NCBI GenBank assembly: GCA_965197455.1
Contig: OZ240208.1
Location: forward strand, 2,604,001 to 2,668,000
DNA length: 64,000 nt
Source: JAGWBD01 sp965197455
GTDB taxonomy: Bacteria; Chloroflexota; Anaerolineae; Aggregatilineales; Phototrophicaceae
Direction: 5' to 3'
In this document: positions 1 to 9,460 of the stretch, in pieces
Numbering within the stretch: position 1 is the first letter of the stretch
Layout: every line of letters begins with the position of its first letter
Made by a program: the position numbers and the translations under genes
Notes under the pieces: model-generated
Databases searched by the model: none
What the model was told of the DNA's origin: nothing
What the model saw: the letters and a program-made list of their open reading frames with translations, nothing else

Positions 1-1
1 C

Positions 2-955
2 GTGCGCGTGCCGGACGAGCGCGTGACGCAGCTCAGCGCGTGTTACCAGCCGCGCAAGACCACCTACATCCAGGTGACCTACAGCGACATCGCCGGACTC
101 GACAAGGGGGTGGGCGCGGGCGGCATCCAGGGACGCTTCCGCCAGGAGCTGGAGCAGGTGGACGGCTTCGTGCAGGTGCTGCGCAACTTCGTTGATGACA
201 AGGTGCCGCACCCTTACGACACAATTGATCCCGTGCGCGACATTGAGCTGCTGGAAGGCGAGTTGCTGCTCAACGACCTGGTGGCGCTGGAGACGCGGCT
301 GGAGCGCATCGAGAACGAGATTCGCAACAAGGGCCGGCGCGTGCTCAAGGCGGTGCGCGACGAGGGCGAGCTGCTGGCCAGCATGCAGCAGGAGCTGGAA
401 GCCGGGCGGCCGCTGCGCGCCTGTGCGCTGACGCCCGCGCAGCACAAGGTCCTGCGTGGCTACAGCTTCCTGACGCTAAAGCCGACGCTGATCGTGCTCA
501 ACCAGGACGAGGCCGGGCAGGACTGGGCGCTGCCGGCAAGCGGGGCGGGGACGCTGGTCACCGGGCTGCAGGGACTGATCGAGGCCGAGATTGCGCGTCT
601 CGAGCCGGAGGACGCCGCGCTCTTCATGGAGGAATTCGGCATTCATGAGCGGGGCGCCGACAAGGTCATCCGTCTCTCCTTCCAGCTGCTCGACCTGCGC
701 TCCTTCTTCACCATCAACGGGGATGAAGTGCGCGCGTGGAGCATTCCGGCCGGCGCCTGCGCGCCCGAGGCCGCCGGCACGGTGCACTCCGACATGCAGA
801 AAGGCTTCATCCGCGCCGAAGTGATGCGCTGTGCCGATCTGCTGGCGGTGGAAGGGCGCGAGGCCGCGCTGCGCAGCGCCGGCAAGCTGCGCCTGGAAGG
901 GCGCGACTACGAAGTGCAGGACGGCGACGTGTTGCGCATCCGCTTCAATGTGTAG
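2..955 (+). CDS. ychF: Redox-regulated/ribosome-binding ATPase YchF (Obg-like ATPase), 5' truncated by window edge
   Basis: The 317 visible residues match the YchF/OLA1 family from just after the P-loop. Near the start is VPDERVTQL, followed by a DIAGLDKGVG switch-II-type motif. A long coiled-coil insertion follows (about residues 75-135), and a C-terminal TGS domain ends in GDVLRIRFNV. The family is usually about 365 residues, so roughly 45 N-terminal residues carrying the Walker A motif lie upstream of base 1. YchF binds ribosomes and hydrolyses ATP in preference to GTP. The frame is open at the left edge, so the first Met is not the real start. The glycosyltransferase follows 21 bases downstream on the same strand. 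Confidence 0.93.
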   Translation: MRVPDERVTQLSACYQPRKTTYIQVTYSDIAGLDKGVGAGGIQGRFRQELEQVDGFVQVLRNFVDDKVPHPYDTIDPVRDIELLEGELLLNDLVALETRLERIENEIRNKGRRVLKAVRDEGELLASMQQELEAGRPLRACALTPAQHKVLRGYSFLTLKPTLIVLNQDEAGQDWALPASGAGTLVTGLQGLIEAEIARLEPEDAALFMEEFGIHERGADKVIRLSFQLLDLRSFFTINGDEVRAWSIPAGACAPEAAGTVHSDMQKGFIRAEVMRCADLLAVEGREAALRSAGKLRLEGRDYEVQDGDVLRIRFNV

Positions 956-976
956 GACAGCTGTCGTCGAAGCAGC

Positions 977-2107
977 ATGCCCCACCTGCTGGTAGCCTCC
1001 GGCATCGTCCAGCCCGAGGCGGGCGGCCCGGCCACCTGGCTGCAGGGGATTCTGCCTGCGTTGCGGGAGCGTGGCTGGGAAGTGCAAGTCATCAGCTACA
1101 GCGATGCGGCGCCGACGGAAGAACCCTGGCCGTTACGACGCATCTCACGGCGTGCCTTGCCATTGCGCATGATTAACTACGCGGCTGCGGCCCTGCCACT
1201 GCTAAATGATACGGACGTCACGCTGTTGACGACCCTGGGTCTGCCGCTGGCAAGCAGTGTGGCGCCGCGCGTCTATCGCATCGTCGGCGACCAGGCCTGG
1301 GAGCGCAGCATCCGCCGGGGCTGGATCCCGCCCGATGAAGACATCGATCGCTTTCAGCAGCGCCGGTACGGTGGACTGGCTGACGTGCAGAAATACCTGC
1401 GTTCAAGAGAGCTGCGCAATGCCGAACGCGTCATCGTCCCTGGTGACTGGCTGCGGAACCTGGTTATTAACTGGGATGTGGCGCCGGCGCGCATCCAGGT
1501 CATCCACAACGCGCTGCCGCCGCTGGCTGAGCCGGCTGCCAGGGACCAGGCTGATGCGCGCGCACAGTTGGGTCTGAATGCCGGGCCGCTGCTGCTCACC
1601 GCCGCCCGCCTGAATCCCTGGAAGGGCGTTGACCGGCTGCTGCGGGCGCTGACGCAGGCGCCGCAATTCCAGCTGATAGTGGCCGGCGACGGCCCGCAAC
1701 TGGCAGCGCTGCAGCGTCAGGCTGCGCAGCTGCAACTGGAACCGCGCGTGCGCTTCATGGGGCAGATCCCGCGCCCGCAACTGGCGCTGTACATGCAGGC
1801 GGCAGACTGGTTCGTGCTGTATTCTGGCTACGAGGGGCTTTCACATTCGCTGCTGGAGAGCCTGCGCGCCGGCACGCCGGTCATCGCCAGCGACAAGTGC
1901 GGCAATCCTGAAGTGGTCAGGCACGAGCACAATGGCCTGCTGGTGCCCTGGCCGGACGATGAGGCGCTGGCCGTCGCGCTGCAGCAGGCGCTGCAGCCGG
2001 GGCTGCGCAGGGCGCTGGCGCGCAACACGCAGGACGGCCTCGAACGATTCAGCTTCGCGCGCATGGTCGCGCAGACGGACGCGCTGCTGCGCGATTGCTG
2101 CGAGTAA
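977..2107 (+). CDS. GT4-family glycosyltransferase (GT-B fold)
   Basis: This 376-residue protein has the layout of retaining GT4 glycosyltransferases. The N-terminal half starts with a GGPATWLQGILPAL acceptor-side motif. The C-terminal half contains AARLNPWKGVDRLLRAL, VAGDGPQL and EGLSHSLLES, the last being the E-x7-E donor-binding motif. It probably transfers a sugar from a nucleotide-sugar to a lipid, polysaccharide or small-molecule acceptor in the cytoplasm. The substrate cannot be read from sequence. There is no signal peptide or membrane segment. It lies 21 bases after ychF and ends 3 bases from the convergent thrS. Confidence 0.88.
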   Translation: MPHLLVASGIVQPEAGGPATWLQGILPALRERGWEVQVISYSDAAPTEEPWPLRRISRRALPLRMINYAAAALPLLNDTDVTLLTTLGLPLASSVAPRVYRIVGDQAWERSIRRGWIPPDEDIDRFQQRRYGGLADVQKYLRSRELRNAERVIVPGDWLRNLVINWDVAPARIQVIHNALPPLAEPAARDQADARAQLGLNAGPLLLTAARLNPWKGVDRLLRALTQAPQFQLIVAGDGPQLAALQRQAAQLQLEPRVRFMGQIPRPQLALYMQAADWFVLYSGYEGLSHSLLESLRAGTPVIASDKCGNPEVVRHEHNGLLVPWPDDEALAVALQQALQPGLRRALARNTQDGLERFSFARMVAQTDALLRDCCE

Positions 2108-2110
2108 GCC

Positions 2111-3910
<1,800 letters not shown>

Positions 3911-3982
3911 GGCATTCCTTCATGCGGCGCAGGGCGCAGGAGCAGGGCGGCGCGGCGGACATCGGCTGTGGGCGGGACGGGT

Positions 3983-4393
3983 TCAGGTGACGCCGGTGAC
4001 GCTGAGCACATCGTGGATCACGATGGTGACCATTTCGTGGGTGACGCAGGGCGTTCGAACGCCGCCCTTGTGCACGGCCTCGTCGCCGTTCACACGGGTG
4101 AAGCAACTGGCGAAGGTTTCAAGGTCGATCATGCAGTCGATGGCGTCCAGCAGGGTGTCGCACTCCAGGTCATCGACGACGACGTGCGGCGTGTCGAGGG
4201 CGACGTAGCGCACCGGGTGACAGTGGGGGTGATCGCAGGCGCCGTGATAGCCCAGTTCCAGCTGTCGTCGCAGCCAGGTCATGGTCACGAAGACGGCGGT
4301 GTAATGGCTGCCGTCCTCCATGCGAACGATAACATCACAGACGTCGTCTTCGGCGGGTTCGGACTTTTCGACCCAGACATGGTTGGTAATCAT
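3983..4393 (-). CDS. Hypothetical Cys/His-rich small protein
   Basis: A 136-residue acidic protein of unrecognised family. It starts MITNHVWVEKSEP and contains a Cys/His cluster (CDHPHCHP, about residues 55-62), which could bind a metal. Further Cys residues occur in DLECDTLLDAIDCMIDL and TPCVTHEM. The ATG at 4393 is chosen because AGGA lies about 12 bases upstream. A longer in-frame start at 4486 would add a low-quality Pro/Gly segment. It lies 72 bases upstream of thrS on the same strand and could share its transcript. No signal peptide or membrane segment is seen. Confidence 0.6.
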   Translation of the reverse strand: MITNHVWVEKSEPAEDDVCDVIVRMEDGSHYTAVFVTMTWLRRQLELGYHGACDHPHCHPVRYVALDTPHVVVDDLECDTLLDAIDCMIDLETFASCFTRVNGDEAVHKGGVRTPCVTHEMVTIVIHDVLSVTGVT

Positions 4394-4541
4394 CGTGACT
4401 TCATCCTGGCCGTTCCCCCCTGCGATTGACAGCGTCCGATGGTTGCCGCTGCCCAAAGCATAGAACAGGGGCGGAGGGCTTGTCAAGCAGGGCGCTGCTG
4501 CAAACTACAGAACCTGCATGGCAGGATGCGGACGGGGCGGG

Positions 4542-4547
4542 TATACT
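4542..4547 (+). promoter_or_regulatory. Putative -10 box (TATACT) for tatA
   Basis: TATACT lies 39 bases upstream of the tatA start in a GC-rich stretch. It belongs to a recurring set of -10-like boxes in the window. No convincing -35 is visible. Confidence 0.5.
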
Positions 4548-4586
4548 GTGTTTGTACGCCGTTGAACAGGAAGAGGACATTCCCGC

Positions 4587-4799
4587 ATGAGCCTGGGACC
4601 GACTGAACTTGTCATTATTCTCGTGATCGTGCTGCTGCTCTTCGGCGTAGGGCGCGTATCGCGCATCGGCGGCGAGCTGGGCAGCGCAGTTGCCAACTTC
4701 CGCAAGGGCCTCGACCAGGGTGGCAAGGAAGCCGCCGCCAGCAAGGAAGCTGTCGCCAGCAGCGAAACTGCCGAGACCAAGCAGGCGGAAGAAGCCTGA
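4587..4799 (+). CDS. tatA: Sec-independent protein translocase subunit TatA
   Basis: A 70-residue protein with the TatA/E architecture: a short N-terminal membrane helix (ELVIILVIVLLLFGVGRV), a hinge and amphipathic helix (IGGELGSAVANFRKGLDQ), then a charged Ala/Glu/Lys-rich tail. TatA oligomers form the pore-like element of the twin-arginine pathway that exports folded proteins. No tatB or tatC lies nearby, so the partners must be elsewhere. The ATG at 4587 follows the purine-rich AGGAAGAGGA segment and has a TATACT box upstream. Confidence 0.93.
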   Translation: MSLGPTELVIILVIVLLLFGVGRVSRIGGELGSAVANFRKGLDQGGKEAAASKEAVASSETAETKQAEEA

Positions 4800-4828
4800 G
4801 CCGCTGTACCCGACTGCGCTACCGTTCG

Positions 4829-5173
4829 TCAGGGGTCGCGGGTGAGCAGCGCCTTGCGCGGCACGCCTGGTGGCGCCAGGAGGTTGTAGCGCAGAATATC
4901 GCGATTCAGGCGCCGTAGTTCCCTGGCGCGGTCCTGGCCAGGCTGGCGCAGCCAACGCGCGCGCCGTTCCTTCACATCCTGACCCAGAGTCACCCATTCC
5001 GGCGCCAGATCGTTGGCGCGCAGCAGGCTGTGCGCGAGTCTCAATTCGGGCGGCGTATGCGCGTCTTCAAGGGGTGGCAGGGGCTGGCCCTGACCCGGCA
5101 GGTTGTCAAACTTGCCGGCTGCCTGCGCGCGGCGCAGACATTGTTCGACCAGTGAACTCCAGGCTTGCGTCAT
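4829..5173 (-). CDS. DUF1992 (DnaJ-homologue subfamily C member 28-like) protein
   Basis: A 114-residue protein with the DUF1992 signature: an N-terminal helix (LVEQCLRRAQAAGKFDNLPGQGQPL), then a second conserved segment containing RREL-type charged repeats and RYNLLAPPGVP. The N-terminal FDNLPGxGxPL motif is diagnostic. The molecular role of the family is not settled; it is related to the conserved domain of eukaryotic DNAJC28. It is cytoplasmic with no membrane segment. It lies 16 bases downstream of the LysM/lamin-tail gene on the same strand and may be cotranscribed with it. Confidence 0.8.
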   Translation of the reverse strand: MTQAWSSLVEQCLRRAQAAGKFDNLPGQGQPLPPLEDAHTPPELRLAHSLLRANDLAPEWVTLGQDVKERRARWLRQPGQDRARELRRLNRDILRYNLLAPPGVPRKALLTRDP

Positions 5174-5189
5174 CTACCTGTGCGGCCGG

Positions 5190-6140
5190 TCAGCCGCCGT
5201 CCGCCGTGTCCGACAGATTGAGGGTGGCCTGCAGCTCGCCAGCCGCATCGCGCAGCATGGCGACGCCACTGGCTTCTGCCCACAGCGGCGCGTCCAGGCC
5301 CTGGTAGAGGGCGTTGGGCGTGTTGTTGCCGCTGCGCGTGAAGACCATGACCTGGCCGCCGGCGAAGAGCCGCTGCTGCGGGAAGGTGAAGATGTTGCCG
5401 GCGCCGTCTGCCAGCGTCCAGCCCTGCAGGTCGACGCCATCGCCCGGGTTGCGGATCTCAACGCCCTCGGCGGTGATGTCGCCAGCGCCCACGATGCGCG
5501 AGATTTCGATTTCCACAGCCATGGCCGTCGGCGGCAGCGTGATGGTCACCAGGGGCGCGGGCGTTGCCAGATCAGACACGGTCCATTCGCCGCTGAGGAA
5601 GCCCGCTACCTGTTCCCCGGTCATAATGCAGTTTGACAGGGGCACGACCAGCTGGTCGCCGACGCGCAGGAAGCGCGCCGAGTCTTCGGTCAGGCCGTTG
5701 ATCGCCAGCATGGCCAGGGGGTCAGCGCCGTAAATGCCGGCCAGCTCGTAGGGGGTATCGCCGGGGCGCACCTCGTGCAGGATGCAGCCGGCCGGCAAGC
5801 CCTCGGTGAAGGTATCGACCGGATAGGGCACCACAATGATCTCTTCGGTGCCATCGGCAGTGACCACCGGGCCAGCGCCAGCCGGCAGGGCGGTGCCGCC
5901 GGTCTGGTTGTTGCTACCTGGCGCGGCCGACGTGACGACCACCACGAAGGAGGCATCGGGATCGACCGTGGCGGTGATGAGCACCGGCACAGTAATGATT
6001 TCCGGCGCCAGTTGCTGCAGCGAGTTGCTGCTGACGACGGGGCCAAAGGGCAACGTGGGCGCCAGCAGCACACCCAACGAGAAACCAATGAGCAGGAGAG
6101 ACAGCGCACTCAGGGTAACGGATATCGCAAACCGGCTCAT
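5190..6140 (-). CDS. Membrane-anchored LysM and lamin-tail domain protein
   Basis: About 316 residues. A single N-terminal membrane helix (SVTLSALSLLLIGFSLGVLLAP) anchors an extracytoplasmic region. A Thr/Val/Ala-rich linker comes first. A LysM domain spans about residues 130-175 (HEVRPGDTPYELAGIYG...VGDQLVVP). The C-terminal domain of about 110 residues resembles a lamin-tail (LTD) fold, with EIRNPGDGVDLQGWTLAD and VMVFTRSG. LysM typically binds peptidoglycan or other N-acetylglucosamine polymers; LTD is a common extracellular beta-sandwich in bacteria. The ATG at 6140 is preferred over 6152 because GAGG sits six bases before it. Confidence 0.78.
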   Translation of the reverse strand: MSRFAISVTLSALSLLLIGFSLGVLLAPTLPFGPVVSSNSLQQLAPEIITVPVLITATVDPDASFVVVVTSAAPGSNNQTGGTALPAGAGPVVTADGTEEIIVVPYPVDTFTEGLPAGCILHEVRPGDTPYELAGIYGADPLAMLAINGLTEDSARFLRVGDQLVVPLSNCIMTGEQVAGFLSGEWTVSDLATPAPLVTITLPPTAMAVEIEISRIVGAGDITAEGVEIRNPGDGVDLQGWTLADGAGNIFTFPQQRLFAGGQVMVFTRSGNNTPNALYQGLDAPLWAEASGVAMLRDAAGELQATLNLSDTADGG

Positions 6141-6228
6141 AGCCTGCCTCATATATTGCGCAAATTTCCGGTCGCAAGTGTAGCACAGCAGCTGGCCAGG
6201 GGCAAAATGCGCCCGGCGTGTGTTGCGT

Positions 6229-6234
6229 TATACT
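6229..6234 (+). promoter_or_regulatory. Putative -10 box (TATACT) for the NYN-domain gene
   Basis: TATACT is 20 bases upstream of the start at 6255, giving a predicted transcript leader of only about 13 bases. No clear -35 is seen. Confidence 0.45.
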
Positions 6235-6254
6235 GGGCGGCGCGGGAGGGCTGC

Positions 6255-6731
6255 ATGCCTTACATCATTGACGGACACAACCTCATCGGCGCGCTGCCGG
6301 ATCTCGCGCTCGACGACCCTGATGACGAAGCCAAACTGGTTGAGCGGCTGCGGGGCTTTGCCGCGCGCACGGGCCGCAACTGCACCGTCATCTTCGACCA
6401 CGGCCTGCCGGGCGGCAAGTCCAGCCTCTCCAACCGAGCGGTGCAGGTGGTCTTTGCCTCGATGCGCTCCAACGCGGACCGGGTGATGCGCGAGCGCATG
6501 AAGAAGCTGCCGCAGCCGCGCGACTGGACGGTGGTCAGTTCGGATGCCGAAGTGCTGGGTTTTGCGCGCCGCCGGCAGATGCAGACCTTGCGCAGCGCGC
6601 AGTTCGCGGCCTTGCTGGAGCGGCCGCAGTCGGTGGCGCCGGACCCGGGTGAAGACCCGAACGCGCAGAGCTCGCCCGAGGAAGTTGAGGAATGGCTGGC
6701 GGCCTTCACTGCCGGACGAAACGGCGACTGA
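6255..6731 (+). CDS. NYN domain (YacP-like) predicted ribonuclease
   Basis: A 158-residue protein starting MPYIIDGHNLIGALPD, the hallmark of the YacP/NYN (PIN-like) nuclease family. The Asp in IDGHN and the later acidic residues (VIFDHGLPGG, VVSSDAEVL) match the expected metal-binding positions. The central basic region RVMRERMKKLPQPRDW may contact RNA. In Firmicutes the relative Rae1/YacP cleaves mRNA on ribosomes. Here the same role is plausible but inferred. The ATG at 6255 is chosen because the conserved domain begins directly there. The tRNA cluster on the opposite strand starts 20 bases downstream. Confidence 0.8.
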   Translation: MPYIIDGHNLIGALPDLALDDPDDEAKLVERLRGFAARTGRNCTVIFDHGLPGGKSSLSNRAVQVVFASMRSNADRVMRERMKKLPQPRDWTVVSSDAEVLGFARRRQMQTLRSAQFAALLERPQSVAPDPGEDPNAQSSPEEVEEWLAAFTAGRNGD

Positions 6732-6750
6732 AGCCGCAGCCAGCGCTCTG

Positions 6751-6822
6751 TGGGACCACCTGGATTCGAACCAGGAACCGATCAGTTATGAGCCGACAGC
6801 TCTGCCATTGAGCTATGGTCCC
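6751..6822 (-). tRNA. tRNA-Met (anticodon CAU)
   Basis: A complete cloverleaf on the minus strand. The 7-bp acceptor stem is GGGACCA/TGGTCCC, the anticodon loop is CTCATAA and the T-loop is TTCGAAT. Discriminator A; CCA is not encoded. The anticodon CAU could also mark tRNA-Ile2 (lysidine-modified), but the first base pair and D-arm look like elongator tRNA-Met. Confidence 0.9.
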
Positions 6823-6838
6823 TGCCGTTACGGGCAAG

Positions 6839-6909
6839 AGCGGGTAACGGGACTCGAACCCGTGCCAGAACCTTGGAAGGGTCATGTGCTACCATTACAC
6901 CATACCCGC
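6839..6909 (-). tRNA. tRNA-Gly (anticodon UCC)
   Basis: The acceptor stem is GCGGGTA/TACCCGC, the anticodon loop CTTCCAA reads GGA codons, and the T-arm is CGGGTTCGAGTCCCG. CCA is not encoded. It lies 16 bases from the tRNA-Met gene in the same orientation. Confidence 0.93.
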
Positions 6910-6912
6910 GTG

Positions 6913-6987
6913 TCGGGGTGATCGGATTCGAACCGATGACCTCGCGCACCCAAAGCGCGCGCGCTGACCGGACTGCGCTACACCCCG
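6913..6987 (-). tRNA. tRNA-Pro (anticodon UGG)
   Basis: The acceptor stem is CGGGGTG/CACCCCG, the anticodon loop is TTTGGGT and the T-arm is ATCGGTTCGAATCCGAT. Discriminator A; CCA not encoded. It is first in a Pro-Gly-Met cluster transcribed on the minus strand and separated from tRNA-Gly by 3 bases. Confidence 0.93.
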
Positions 6988-7032
6988 CGCCGGCTTTCAT
7001 GCTACCACCGGCCGCCGGAGCCGTCCAGCGGC

Positions 7033-7836
7033 TCAACCCGCCGCCGCCAGTTCTTCGTCAATGATGAGCACGAATTCGTTGAAATCCTGCGCGCCCAGCA
7101 GCGGCCGGCCATTGATGAAGAAGGCCGGCGTGCCGCGGATGCCCAGCTCCTGCGCCGCGCGAAAGTCGACGCTGATGCTTTCAATGGGCGTCTGCTCCGT
7201 CAGACAGGTAGTGAAGGCCAAGGGGTCGAGGTTCAGCGTTCGGGCATAATTCAGGAAGATGCCGACTTCGCCGAGCGACGCCTGGTTTTCGAAGAGCAGA
7301 TCGTGGAAGGGCCAGAAGCTGTCCTGGTTGCCGGCACAGCGGGCCGCAATAGCCGCCCGGGTGGAAGTCTCACCCAGGATGGGGAAGTCGCGGTAGACGA
7401 AGCGCACCTGGTCGCCGTAGGCATCCTTGATCTGCGGCAGGGTTTCGCTGTGGAAGCGCGCGCAAAAGCCGCAATTGAAGTCGCCGAACTCGACGATTTC
7501 GACGAGGGCGTCCGCGGAGCCGAGGGCCACGCTTTCGCCCGCGCTCACCGTGAAGCGGCTGCTGCTGTCATTCAGGTCGAGCGGGCGCGAGGCCAGAATC
7601 ATCTCGTTCAGCCGCAGCTCCTGCTGCGCGAAGGCCGCGCCGAGCGTGTCACTGAGCCAGGCGCGGGTGGTCTCTTGCTCGCTCTCGCTACTCCAGCGGC
7701 CGATGAGGAAGCCCAGCAGCAGAAACAGCAGGGCAATGATCAGGACGCCGGCGACAGGTCGACGCGACGCGGGCGCGGCTGCCTTTGGTGCGGGCGCTTC
7801 GCTGGCGGGAGGCGCCACGGCGGATTCGTCGCTCAC
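7033..7836 (-). CDS. Membrane-anchored DsbA-family thiol:disulfide oxidoreductase
   Basis: About 267 residues from the GTG at 7836, which has AAGG nine bases upstream. A Pro/Ala-rich cytoplasmic leader precedes one membrane helix (about residues 28-46). The extracytoplasmic thioredoxin-fold domain has the active site FNCGFC (Cys122/Cys125) and a cis-Pro loop GIRGTPAFFING. The helical insertion between them is typical of the DsbA/Thioredoxin_4 family. It probably forms or isomerises disulfides in exported proteins. Its stop lies 46 bases upstream of the tRNA cluster, and it is divergent from rsgA with a TATACT-like box in the gap. Confidence 0.88.
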   Translation of the reverse strand: MSDESAVAPPASEAPAPKAAAPASRRPVAGVLIIALLFLLLGFLIGRWSSESEQETTRAWLSDTLGAAFAQQELRLNEMILASRPLDLNDSSSRFTVSAGESVALGSADALVEIVEFGDFNCGFCARFHSETLPQIKDAYGDQVRFVYRDFPILGETSTRAAIAARCAGNQDSFWPFHDLLFENQASLGEVGIFLNYARTLNLDPLAFTTCLTEQTPIESISVDFRAAQELGIRGTPAFFINGRPLLGAQDFNEFVLIIDEELAAAG

Positions 7837-7952
7837 AGTCAGCCTTTCTGCTGTTGCTGCGTCAGGGAGGGTCCGAGCCCACAGGTGCGGGCCCGTCGCG
7901 AACAGTATACCATTGGCAGGCAAGACGAAGCCGGTAGCGGAATGGAGAGCCT

Positions 7953-8900
7953 TTGGCTGCAGCGCAGGAAGGACTGATCGTCAGGGCCCGCAGCGGCTTC
8001 TTTGACGTGGAGACCGACGCGGGCGAGAATCTGCGCTGCCGGCTGCGCGGCCGCTTGCTGGAGGAAGCCAGCGCCACGGACGTGGCGGCCATCGGCGACT
8101 GGGTGCGCTTCGAGCCGGTTGACGAAGACAGCGGCGTCATTCTGGCCGTGGCCGAGCGGCACAGCGTGCTGGCGCGCGCCGCGCGCACGGAAGGCAAGCG
8201 CGGCGCCGGCGAAGCCACGCGCGAGCAGGTCATCGTGGCCAACGCCGACCAGGCGCTCTTCGTGTTCGCCGCCGCCAGCCCGGAGCCGAGCCTGCGGCTG
8301 CTGGACCGCTTTCTGGTCGCGGGCGAGAGCGCCGGCATCGAGACCCTGTGCATCGTCGTGAACAAGCTCGATCTGGTGACGGAGGCGCAGGTGCAGGCGC
8401 GCTTTCAGGAATACGAGCGCATGGGCTATCCGGTGCTGGCCACCAGCGCGCTGAGCGGCGCTGGCGTGGAGGAACTGCGCCAGATGCTGGAGGGGCGCCT
8501 GTCGGTGTTCACCGGGCCTTCGGGTGTTGGCAAGACCAGCCTGCTCAACGTCATTCAGCCGGGCCTGGGGCGCGTGGTCAAGGCGGTCAGCCAGCGCCGC
8601 GAGGAAGGCATCCACACCACGCGCGACAGTGAACTGGTGCGGCTTGGCCCCGGCACCTGGCTGGCCGACACGCCCGGCATCCGCTCGCTGAACCTGTGGG
8701 ACATCGAGCCGGAGGAGCTGGACGCCTGGTACGCGGACATCGCGCCGCTGGTGGCGGACTGTCGCTTCGGCAACTGCGCGCATCGCGATGAACCTGGCTG
8801 CGCCGTGCGCAAGGCGGTGGCCGCGGGCAGGCTTGATGAAGGGCGCTGGCGCAGCTTCCGTCAACTCTATGACGAACTGGAGGCGCAGTACGCACTGTAG
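7953..8900 (+). CDS. rsgA: Ribosome small subunit-dependent GTPase RsgA
   Basis: A 315-residue circularly permuted GTPase. An N-terminal OB-fold is followed by G4 (VNKLDLV), G1/P-loop (TGPSGVGKTSLLN), G2 (TTRDSELV) and G3 (ADTPGI), the permuted order specific to RsgA/YjeQ. The C-terminal zinc finger has the Cys-x5-Cys-x-His-x5-Cys pattern (CRFGNCAHRDEPGC). RsgA acts in late maturation of the 30S subunit. The TTG start at 7953 is supported by GGAGAG four bases before it and by the position of the OB-fold. It converges on the def gene with 12 bases between stops. Confidence 0.96.
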   Translation: MAAAQEGLIVRARSGFFDVETDAGENLRCRLRGRLLEEASATDVAAIGDWVRFEPVDEDSGVILAVAERHSVLARAARTEGKRGAGEATREQVIVANADQALFVFAAASPEPSLRLLDRFLVAGESAGIETLCIVVNKLDLVTEAQVQARFQEYERMGYPVLATSALSGAGVEELRQMLEGRLSVFTGPSGVGKTSLLNVIQPGLGRVVKAVSQRREEGIHTTRDSELVRLGPGTWLADTPGIRSLNLWDIEPEELDAWYADIAPLVADCRFGNCAHRDEPGCAVRKAVAAGRLDEGRWRSFRQLYDELEAQYAL

Positions 8901-8912
8901 CGGGTGCGGCGC

Positions 8913-9452
8913 TCAGTCTGCGGCGGCACTGTCTCCGTCTTCCTCGTCCTCAATGGGCCTGACGTCCGTGGCTTTATCGATGTACAGGACGCCGTTGAGG
9001 TGGTCGAGTTCGTGCTGAAAGACGCGCGCCAGCCAGCCTTCGGCGCGGATTCGCAGGGCCACCCCATGGCGGTCCTGACCCTTGAGAGTGACGGTAAGCG
9101 CACGTTCAACGTCACCGATATAGCCCGGAATGGACAAGCAGCCCTCGACACCCTCTTCGGTTTCGCGGCCGATGCGCACCAGCTTGGGGTTGACGATGAC
9201 GTGCTGCACGCCGGCGTCCGCGCCGAACTCCTCGCGCGCCTCCTCGTCGTCGTCCGGCAGGCGCACCACGAAAACGCGCTGGCTGACCGCGACCTGCGGC
9301 GCTGCCAGGCCGATGCCACTGGCTTCGCGCATTGTCTCAATCAGGTCGTCGACCAGTCGCTGAAAGCCGCGGTCGAAGCTGGTGACGCGCCGCGCCTTGC
9401 GGCGCAGCACCGGGTTGTCCAGTTGAATGATGTCGCGCAGGGTCATGGACAA
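8913..9452 (-). CDS. def: Peptide deformylase
   Basis: A 179-residue enzyme with all three deformylase motifs: GIGLAAPQ, EGCLSIPG and QHELDHLNG. The Cys of EGCLS and the two His of HExxH coordinate the catalytic metal. It removes the formyl group from nascent proteins. An unusual acidic stretch (DDDEEAREEF) sits between motifs 1 and 2, and the C-terminal tail is acidic (EDEEDGDS). Either Met1 or Met3 could be the start. It is 8 bases downstream of the CNB/PH membrane protein and is probably in the same transcript. Confidence 0.96.
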   Translation of the reverse strand: MSMTLRDIIQLDNPVLRRKARRVTSFDRGFQRLVDDLIETMREASGIGLAAPQVAVSQRVFVVRLPDDDEEAREEFGADAGVQHVIVNPKLVRIGRETEEGVEGCLSIPGYIGDVERALTVTLKGQDRHGVALRIRAEGWLARVFQHELDHLNGVLYIDKATDVRPIEDEEDGDSAAAD

Positions 9453-9460
9453 GTGCTCGT